A stretch of DNA of 5,000 bases from an uncultured Oscillospiraceae bacterium (lineage in GTDB: Bacteria; Bacillota_A; Clostridia; Oscillospirales; Oscillospiraceae), in contig CAAEOU010000052.1 of the NCBI GenBank assembly GCA_900757695.1, forward strand, positions 1-5,000, in the 5' to 3' direction. The position numbers and the translations under genes were made by a program. Shown here in pieces: positions 1 through 5,000 of this stretch (its first letter is position 1; each line of letters opens with the position of its first letter). The notes beneath the pieces were generated by a model. It had not been told where the DNA came from and did no database searches. It was given only the letters and a program-made list of their open reading frames with translations.

Positions 1-1
1 T

Positions 2-1336
2 ATGGAACGGCCGAGCCCAGGGCGGAGAAAGATCTGGAACATAACCATGTTTATCATCAGCTATGCGCTGAACAATCTGGTCAGCGGCATCATCTATGAT
101 ACCTATGTCAATTACATGCAGGAAATGGCGCGTTCGGTAGCGACATCCTTTTGGGCGTTTTATGGGTATGCGACCTTTATCAGTGCTCTGATGCTGCTGC
201 TGATTCCGAAGACGGGCTATAAAAAGCTTTTGGTGTTCTGTTCGGCCTCCTGTGCGGCGGCCCTGTTGAGCGCGGTATTCATGCAGACCGAGTCTGTATT
301 CTTTCTGACCACTCTGCTTGCACTGGTAGGCATTCAGCTCCATTATATTATGCTGGCGCCTTATGTGGCGGTGTTTACCGACCGGAGCAACAATATTGAC
401 TGGTATACGCGGGCCTACTATCTGGGTTACCTGGGGTATTTTCTTACTACTTATCTGGGCGGCGTGCTGACGGTCAAGATGTTTTCCCTGCGGGCGGGCG
501 TGACCTATCAGGCGGCAAAAACACTGACGGAACACGTCGACACCATGGCGCCCGGGCTGCGGGAACACTACCTACAGGGGAACCGGGATGTGCTGCTGCT
601 TGTTGCAGTGCTCGCGCTGGTTGGACTGATTCCCGTGCTTCTTATCCGGGAAGAGCGGGAAGACCACTGCATCGCCATATCAGAGCAGGTTCCCTGGCGG
701 CAGCGGCTACGGGAGATGCGGCAGGCTCTGCTCCAACGGGATGCGGTGATCTATCTGATCTACTGGGTGCTGATTTCTTTTGGTATGGGACTGTTCACTT
801 CCTATTATTCGATTTTCCTCAACCGAAATCTGCACATTGACCGGGCGACATCTTCACTGCTGGTCTCCCTGTCCTATCTGGCCATCGTTCTCTTCCTGCT
901 ATTCACCCCGGAGGTGGTCAGACGGTTTGGGCAGATTGTGACGCTGGGCGGTGTGGCGATGCTCTCCGTTCCGTTTATGCTTCTTATCGCCAACGGCGAC
1001 CGGTTTGGCCAATTTATGGTTCCAGTCGTGGGCATCGCCCTGTTTATGCGTTCTGGCTTGATCAACCTCAGTTCGCCGGTGGACAGTGCTTTGTCCATGG
1101 AGCTGGTACCACGCCAACTCCGCCCGGCCTTTGCCTCTATGATCAATCTGGCGGCGGGGCTCGCCAGTATTCTCAGCGGTTGGTTTACCGGGAATGTGCT
1201 GTTTGTGGAACAGGAGGGCTACCGCACGGCCTATTATATTGCCTCCGGTATTTATGTGGTGGCCTGCATGCTGTTGATGGCCGGTCTGTGGAAATACAAC
1301 CGGGCGGCACCGAACAAGGAGGAGGGGAGATCATGA
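2..1336 (+). CDS. Major facilitator superfamily transporter, substrate unknown (5' end possibly off window)
   Basis: This is a polytopic inner-membrane protein of 444 residues, the normal length for a 12-helix MFS carrier. Hydrophobic segments lie near residues 13-33, 48-68, 74-94, 98-125, 137-158, 196-215, 247-273, 283-303, 309-330, 336-356, 375-400 and 408-430. A polar stretch at about 216-246 is the usual central cytoplasmic loop between the two six-helix halves. The loop-2/3 motif A is degenerate (PKTGYKK at 69-75), so the subfamily cannot be named. The loop between helices 5 and 6 (about 163-195) is unusually long and should face outward. The ATG at 2 is the first visible start, but its ribosome site would lie outside the window, so the protein could begin further upstream; the ATG at 47 is a weaker alternative. 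The stop overlaps the start of the M32-like gene (ATGA), implying co-translation with it. A role in carrying peptides or amino-acid derivatives is inferred only from the neighbours. Confidence 0.85.
   Translation: MERPSPGRRKIWNITMFIISYALNNLVSGIIYDTYVNYMQEMARSVATSFWAFYGYATFISALMLLLIPKTGYKKLLVFCSASCAAALLSAVFMQTESVFFLTTLLALVGIQLHYIMLAPYVAVFTDRSNNIDWYTRAYYLGYLGYFLTTYLGGVLTVKMFSLRAGVTYQAAKTLTEHVDTMAPGLREHYLQGNRDVLLLVAVLALVGLIPVLLIREEREDHCIAISEQVPWRQRLREMRQALLQRDAVIYLIYWVLISFGMGLFTSYYSIFLNRNLHIDRATSSLLVSLSYLAIVLFLLFTPEVVRRFGQIVTLGGVAMLSVPFMLLIANGDRFGQFMVPVVGIALFMRSGLINLSSPVDSALSMELVPRQLRPAFASMINLAAGLASILSGWFTGNVLFVEQEGYRTAYYIASGIYVVACMLLMAGLWKYNRAAPNKEEGRS
1316..1336 (+). promoter_or_regulatory. 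Shine-Dalgarno plus ATGA stop/start overlap for the M32-like gene
   Basis: A strong AAGGAGG at 1316-1322 sits 10 nt before ATG 1333-1335, which overlaps the TGA (1334-1336) of the upstream transporter. This fixes the M32-like start at 1333 although the reading frame stays open back to 1180, and it suggests translational coupling of the two genes. Confidence 0.85.
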
Positions 1337-2859
1337 GACGTTGCGCTTCCGATGCACAAAAGCTGGAGCAGCTTCGGCGGCTGATCCGTGAGATCGAATA
1401 TCTGAAATATACACTTAACTCCACGCTTTACTGGGACAAGATGACCTACATGCCGGAGAAGGGGCTGACCTATCGCAGTGAGGTGATGTCCTTTCTAGGC
1501 GCGCAGCTCTATGAGCGGTTCCGCTCGCCGGAGCTGCGGAGCCTGGTCGATCATTTTTCCCGGCAGAAGGACGCTCCACCCCAAGTTTCCGCAATGGTTC
1601 GAAGGGTAGAGAGCAACTACATTTATATCAATAAGATCCCGCAGGAGGAATATCAGGCATACATTGCCCTCATTGCAAAGGCTGAGCAGGTATGGGAACA
1701 GGCACGGGAAGCCAATGACTTTCAGCGGTTTGCTCCCTATCTGGAGCGGATTGTGGATACCTTCCGGGCTTTCGCCGGATATTGGGGGTACGAAGCGGAG
1801 CCTTACGACGCCCTCATGAGCTTCTATGAGCCAGGGACTACCGTACAGCAGATGGATCGTCTGGCGGATGAGCTGAAACACTTTGTGATCGACCTGTTTC
1901 AGACACTGCAGGCCCGTGGAATGCCATGTGGGGAACCGGCGGAAGGGCGGTTTCGCCTCCCGCTGGAGGAACAGCGGGCCCTCTCGCAATATGTATTGGA
2001 GACAATCGGATTTGATTTTGCATCAGGCCGTCTGGACGAGGGACCTCATCCAACAACCCTGGCAGCTTCACCGGGCGATGTCCGAGTGATCACATCCTAT
2101 CAGGCGGAGGATTTCCGCTCTGGTCTGTTCAACACCCTGCACGAAGGCGGTATGGGCCTTTATGAACAGGATATTGATCCGGCTCTGCTGGGGATGCTTC
2201 TGGGCGAAGTGGCATCCTTTGCCACCGAGCTGGCGGAGGCCCGTCTTTATGAGAACATCATTGGACGGAGCGCCGGATTCTGGGAGTATCTGTTCCCAAG
2301 AATGCAGCAGCTCTGCCCCTCACTGGCTGTGGACGAGCGGGAGACGCTCTTTCAGTCGGTCAATCAGGTTCGTCCCACGTTGATCCGGAACAATGCCGAT
2401 GAGCTGACCTATATTCTCCATATCCTCATACGCTATGAGGTGGAGAAGGATCTGATCCGCGGAACGCTGTCTGTGGCGGAGCTGCCACAGGTGTGGAGAC
2501 AGAAATACACCGATTATCTGGGAATCACACCCCGGAACGACCGGGAGGGCGTCCTTCAGGATATCCAATGGGCTGCGGGCTATATGGGCTATTTCCCCGG
2601 TTACCTTACCTCCAATTTGATGGCCGCACAATTTGCCGCCGCACTGGAGCGGGAGCTGGGGCCCCTTCGCCATTTGTTGGCTGCCGGGCGCTTCCGGGAG
2701 ATCCATCAGTGGCTGGCAACGCGGATCCACCGCTTCGGAGCGATCTATCCGCCGGGCGAGCTGGTGAAACGGGCCACAGGGGAACCCCTCCGCTCCACCT
2801 ACTTCATCAACTATCTTCGGGAGAAGTATACTGAGGTATACCAGTTGAAAAAACAATAA
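1333..2859 (+). CDS. M32-family (carboxypeptidase Taq-like) protein with altered zinc site, probable pseudopeptidase
   Basis: The product is 508 residues with no signal peptide, so it is likely cytoplasmic; about 500 residues is normal for M32 metallocarboxypeptidases, which remove C-terminal residues from peptides using zinc. Family features seen: N-terminal helical region with WDKMTYMP (34-41), GPHPTT (237-242), PGDVRVITSY (247-256), HEGGMGLYEQ (270-279), ARLYENIIGRS (303-313), VRPTLIRNNADE (346-357), GVLQDIQW (406-413), and a C-terminal RATGEPL followed by YLREKY. The family's HEXXH reads HEGGM, so the second His ligand is Met274, while His270 and Glu271 (general base) remain. The HES motif carrying the third ligand reads ELA, giving Leu300 at the ligand position with Glu299 just before it. 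HPF reads HPT and QDxHW reads QDIQW. Loss or change of zinc catalysis is inferred; the fold assignment is firm. The frame is intact, and the gene lies between two transporter genes in the operon, overlapping one and 14 nt from the other. Confidence 0.9.
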   Translation: MRRCASDAQKLEQLRRLIREIEYLKYTLNSTLYWDKMTYMPEKGLTYRSEVMSFLGAQLYERFRSPELRSLVDHFSRQKDAPPQVSAMVRRVESNYIYINKIPQEEYQAYIALIAKAEQVWEQAREANDFQRFAPYLERIVDTFRAFAGYWGYEAEPYDALMSFYEPGTTVQQMDRLADELKHFVIDLFQTLQARGMPCGEPAEGRFRLPLEEQRALSQYVLETIGFDFASGRLDEGPHPTTLAASPGDVRVITSYQAEDFRSGLFNTLHEGGMGLYEQDIDPALLGMLLGEVASFATELAEARLYENIIGRSAGFWEYLFPRMQQLCPSLAVDERETLFQSVNQVRPTLIRNNADELTYILHILIRYEVEKDLIRGTLSVAELPQVWRQKYTDYLGITPRNDREGVLQDIQWAAGYMGYFPGYLTSNLMAAQFAAALERELGPLRHLLAAGRFREIHQWLATRIHRFGAIYPPGELVKRATGEPLRSTYFINYLREKYTEVYQLKKQ

Positions 2860-2863
2860 GGAG
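2858..2863 (+). promoter_or_regulatory. Ribosome binding site for second MFS gene
   Basis: AAGGAG begins inside the TAA stop of the M32-like gene and lies 10 nt before ATG 2874. A nearer ATG at 2867 is in another frame and too close to this site. The spacing and the immediate succession after the stop support translation from a shared mRNA. Confidence 0.8.
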
Positions 2864-2873
2864 AGAATGAAAA

Positions 2874-4142
2874 ATGTCCAAACTGTTTTCGAAGCTTGGG
2901 ATGGGCGAAAAGACCGCGCGGAATTTCATTACCATCCTGCTCATCGCCGCAGGCGGTGCCATCATCTACGGCCTGCCCTACTTCCGGTATGACTACTATG
3001 ACGCCTATTTGGAGGTTTATCATCTGACCAACACCCAGATGGGCGTCTTCGGAAGCATCTTCGGCGTCTTTGGTATGATCTCCTACTTGTTCGGAGGTTA
3101 CCTGGCAGACCGGGTCAGCATCCGCCTGCTGCTGACGGTGTCGCTGGTAGGAACCGGACTGGGCGGCTTCCTCCACCTGCTCCCCCTGACCTTCCCCATG
3201 CTGGTGGGCCTGTATGCCTTTTGGGGCTTCACCTCCCTGTTTGCGTTCTGGCCCGCCTGTGTGAAAGCCGTCCGCGTCTTGTCAAGCCCGGAAGACAAGG
3301 GCAAGTCCTTCGGCTGGTTCGAGGGCGGCCGCGGCGTGACCGCCGCCGTCATGGCGCCTCTGGCTGTCGTGGCCTTCCGGATTGGTCTGAGCGCCAGTAA
3401 TATGGATGACAAGATGGGCATGCGCTATGTGATTATCTTCTACTCTGTTCTTACAGTGCTGAGCGGACTGCTGGTGTTCTGGAAGATGCGGGACGAGTCC
3501 ACCATTGAGAAGAGTGAGCGTATTACCTTTCGGGATCTGGGCAAGGTGCTTAAAATGCCTGCCATCTGGATCATCGGCCTGGTGACCTTCTGCAACTATG
3601 TCTTTACGCTGTCCCTGTACTACTTCACCCCCTACGGTACCTCGATTCTGGGCATGAGCGTCACCTTCGGGGCGATTCTGGCGGCCTGTAAGCGTTTCCT
3701 GTGTCCTGTTTCCAACGTGGGCGGCGGCTACCTGGCCGACAAGGTGGGTACCAGCTCCCTGCTGTTCACCTCATTCATCGCCATGGCGGTGGGCACTGTG
3801 GCCATCCTGTTTCTGCCACAGGCCACGGCCTCGGTTCTGCCGTTTGTGATCCTGTTCCTGGTAATCTATTTCTTCTACAATGTCAACTATGCCCTGACCT
3901 GGGCCATGATGGACGAGGGTAAGATCCCGGAGCGGTATTCCGGAACGGCGGCCGGCATTATCTCCACTGTAGGTTATCTGCCGGAGATCTTCTGTTCCCT
4001 GCTGGCGGGCGTGCTGATCGACGGCTATCCGGGCGTCACCGGCTACCGCTACTATTTTTCCTTCCTCATCGTAATGCTGCTTCTGGGCGCAGGCATGGTG
4101 TTGGTTTGGAAGCGCTTCCTGAAGAAAAGTCAGGATAAGTAA
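2874..4142 (+). CDS. Major facilitator superfamily transporter (NarK/OFA-like type), substrate unknown
   Basis: This is a 422-residue integral membrane protein with about 12 predicted helices, roughly at 16-33, 55-75, 84-104, 108-129, 153-171, 183-203, 230-250, 260-280, 293-313, 320-342, 355-381 and 390-414, and a hydrophilic central loop at about 204-229. MFS motif A is clear in the first half (GGYLADRVSIR at 74-84) and repeated in the second (GGGYLADKVG at 283-292), reflecting the internal duplication of the superfamily. A conserved-looking FGWFEGGRG lies at 146-154 before helix 5. The overall look resembles MFS carriers often annotated as nitrate/nitrite or anion transporters, but I cannot name a substrate, and peptidase neighbours argue for peptides or organic acids instead. 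It shares no obvious sequence similarity with the first transporter, so it is not a tandem duplicate. The short gaps on both sides (14 and 28 nt) place it within the operon. C-ending codons appear more frequent than in the two genes upstream. Confidence 0.88.
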   Translation: MSKLFSKLGMGEKTARNFITILLIAAGGAIIYGLPYFRYDYYDAYLEVYHLTNTQMGVFGSIFGVFGMISYLFGGYLADRVSIRLLLTVSLVGTGLGGFLHLLPLTFPMLVGLYAFWGFTSLFAFWPACVKAVRVLSSPEDKGKSFGWFEGGRGVTAAVMAPLAVVAFRIGLSASNMDDKMGMRYVIIFYSVLTVLSGLLVFWKMRDESTIEKSERITFRDLGKVLKMPAIWIIGLVTFCNYVFTLSLYYFTPYGTSILGMSVTFGAILAACKRFLCPVSNVGGGYLADKVGTSSLLFTSFIAMAVGTVAILFLPQATASVLPFVILFLVIYFFYNVNYALTWAMMDEGKIPERYSGTAAGIISTVGYLPEIFCSLLAGVLIDGYPGVTGYRYYFSFLIVMLLLGAGMVLVWKRFLKKSQDK

Positions 4143-4154
4143 GCCTCTCTTCGG

Positions 4155-4173
4155 AAAGGAGAACGTTCTTGTG
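4155..4173 (+). promoter_or_regulatory. Ribosome binding site and GTG start of the PepX-like gene
   Basis: AAAGGAG at 4155-4161 lies 9 nt before GTG 4171-4173. There is no in-frame ATG nearby: the first is at 4348, far inside conserved sequence, so the GTG start is the one the sequence supports. The 28-nt gap after the transporter stop holds only this site and shows no terminator hairpin. Confidence 0.8.
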
Positions 4174-5000
4174 GAACAACATATACCTGGTATTGTGCTG
4201 AAGGACGGCCTGACGCAGCCGGTTTTTGATTATAAAAGGTGTCTGTTTGAGAAGGTCTATGTGGAGACGCCGGTAGATACAGACGGAGACGGCCGACTGG
4301 ATCTGATCGCAGTCTACATCCGCCGCCCACTGGAAACCACTCAGGGGATGAGGGTGCCCGCGATCTATGTGGCCAACCCCTACATGCTGGAGTGTAATGA
4401 GGATTGGTATGTCCCCCACGATGTGGACCGGGATGTGAGTCCCTATCCCCAGCAGCACATCACCGAGTCGGAAATCACCTTTGACCCGTCCACAGTATCC
4501 TTCCCCCAGCCCAGATACCCCAGGGCCACCGTCGGCTATGCGGATACCGCGCCAACGGAGGAGATCCCGTTGGACTGCATCAGCGACTGGTACAGCTACT
4601 TCAACTCCCGTGGCTACGCCTCCGTGTTCTGCGGCGGCCTGGGTACCCGGGGATCCCAGGGATTCAACTGCTGCGGTTCCCCGGAGGAGACGGCGGCATT
4701 CAAGGCGGTCATCGACTGGCTCAACGGCCGCTGCCGGGCCTTTACCAACCTGACGGACAACATTGAGATCCGGGCGGACTGGTGCACCGGCAAGGTGGCC
4801 ATGTCCGGCAAGAGCTACCTGGGGACGATGTGTATCGCGGTCGCCTCCACCGGTGTGGAGGGATTGGAAACCATCATTCCCGAAGCCGCCATTTCCAACT
4901 GGTATGACTACTACCGCTGCAACGGTTTGAACCTGCCCGCCATCGGCTGGCAGGGCGACGACCTGGACATTTTGGCCAAATACTGCTTCAGCCGTGCCAA
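4171..5000 (+). CDS. pepX: Xaa-Pro dipeptidyl-peptidase, S15 family (PepX-like), 3' truncated by window end
   Basis: About 276 codons are present without a stop. PepX-type serine peptidases release N-terminal X-Pro dipeptides from proline-containing peptides in the cytoplasm. The visible part is the first portion of the S15 alpha/beta-hydrolase domain: a starting strand region (residues 27-50), VANPY at 67-71 whose Tyr71 fits the oxyanion-hole Tyr of the family, the RGYASVFCGGLGTRGS stretch at 147-162, VIDWLNGRCRAFT at 180-192, and the nucleophile elbow GKSYLGT at 213-219 with Ser215 as catalytic serine. The following TGVEGLETIIPEAAISNWYD and GDDLDIL match the lactococcal PepX pattern closely. 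The catalytic Asp and His should lie beyond the window. The serine falls at 215 rather than near 348 as in lactic-acid bacterial PepX, so the N-terminal helical domain of about 130-150 residues is absent. Eleven cysteines occur in the visible part, which seems many. The gene symbol is by family resemblance. Confidence 0.88.
   Translation, partial: MEQHIPGIVLKDGLTQPVFDYKRCLFEKVYVETPVDTDGDGRLDLIAVYIRRPLETTQGMRVPAIYVANPYMLECNEDWYVPHDVDRDVSPYPQQHITESEITFDPSTVSFPQPRYPRATVGYADTAPTEEIPLDCISDWYSYFNSRGYASVFCGGLGTRGSQGFNCCGSPEETAAFKAVIDWLNGRCRAFTNLTDNIEIRADWCTGKVAMSGKSYLGTMCIAVASTGVEGLETIIPEAAISNWYDYYRCNGLNLPAIGWQGDDLDILAKYCFSRA

Noticed and set aside
1180..1332. In-frame 51-codon extension upstream of the M32-like start
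   Set aside because: It lies wholly inside the first transporter gene, shows no M32 similarity, and the strong Shine-Dalgarno plus ATGA overlap place the start at 1333.
1495..1989. 164-codon reverse-strand open frame opposite the M32-like gene
   Set aside because: Same reasoning: fully antisense to conserved coding sequence, with no recognisable domain.
2320..2856. 178-codon reverse-strand open frame opposite the M32-like gene
   Set aside because: It is antisense to a conserved coding region, its translation resembles no family, and it has no convincing ribosome site; it is a shadow of codon bias.
3323..3350. GC-rich inverted repeat (GGCGGC ... GCCGCC) that might be a terminator or hairpin
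   Set aside because: It codes for the conserved GGRGVTAAV segment of the second MFS carrier and has no following T-run; it follows from Gly/Ala codon use.
4066..4458. 130-codon reverse-strand open frame across the transporter/PepX junction
   Set aside because: It overlaps the end of one clear gene and the conserved start of another on the opposite strand and has no family features.
4481..4753. Forward 90-codon frame starting with ATG inside the PepX-like gene
   Set aside because: Low-complexity Pro/Arg/Ser/Thr-rich translation in the wrong frame; the frame from GTG 4171 matches S15 throughout.

Overview
The window looks like part of one co-directional operon from a moderately GC-rich Firmicute. 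The strong AAGGAG-type Shine-Dalgarno sites, the very short intergenic gaps and the Xaa-Pro dipeptidyl-peptidase (PepX-like) gene point that way, and a gut-type Clostridia (Oscillospiraceae-like) is my best guess. That placement is inference: no rRNA or marker gene is present.

Layout, all on the + strand: (1) 2-1336, a 12-helix MFS transporter whose true start may lie off the left edge; (2) 1333-2859, a full-length member of peptidase family M32 (carboxypeptidase Taq family), overlapping gene 1 by ATGA; (3) 2874-4142, a second MFS transporter from a different subgroup, 14 nt downstream; (4) 4171-5000, the 5' part of an S15-family Xaa-Pro dipeptidyl-peptidase, started by GTG 28 nt after gene 3 and running off the right edge. 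Almost every base is coding. I see no promoter, terminator, RNA gene, repeat array or mobile element, so the promoter is probably upstream of the window and the terminator downstream.

The arrangement transporter / peptidase-fold protein / transporter / proline-specific dipeptidase suggests uptake or exchange of peptides or peptide-derived compounds, with trimming in the cytoplasm. The substrates cannot be read from the sequence.

The most unusual point is gene 2. It aligns without gaps to the M32 fold, but the zinc site is altered at several independent positions: HEXXH reads HEGGM (second His ligand lost), the HES motif carrying the third ligand reads ELA, HPF reads HPT, and QDxHW reads QDIQW. 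The frame is intact and the rest of the family signature is well kept. This looks like a maintained M32 pseudopeptidase, or an enzyme with a changed metal site, rather than a decaying gene.
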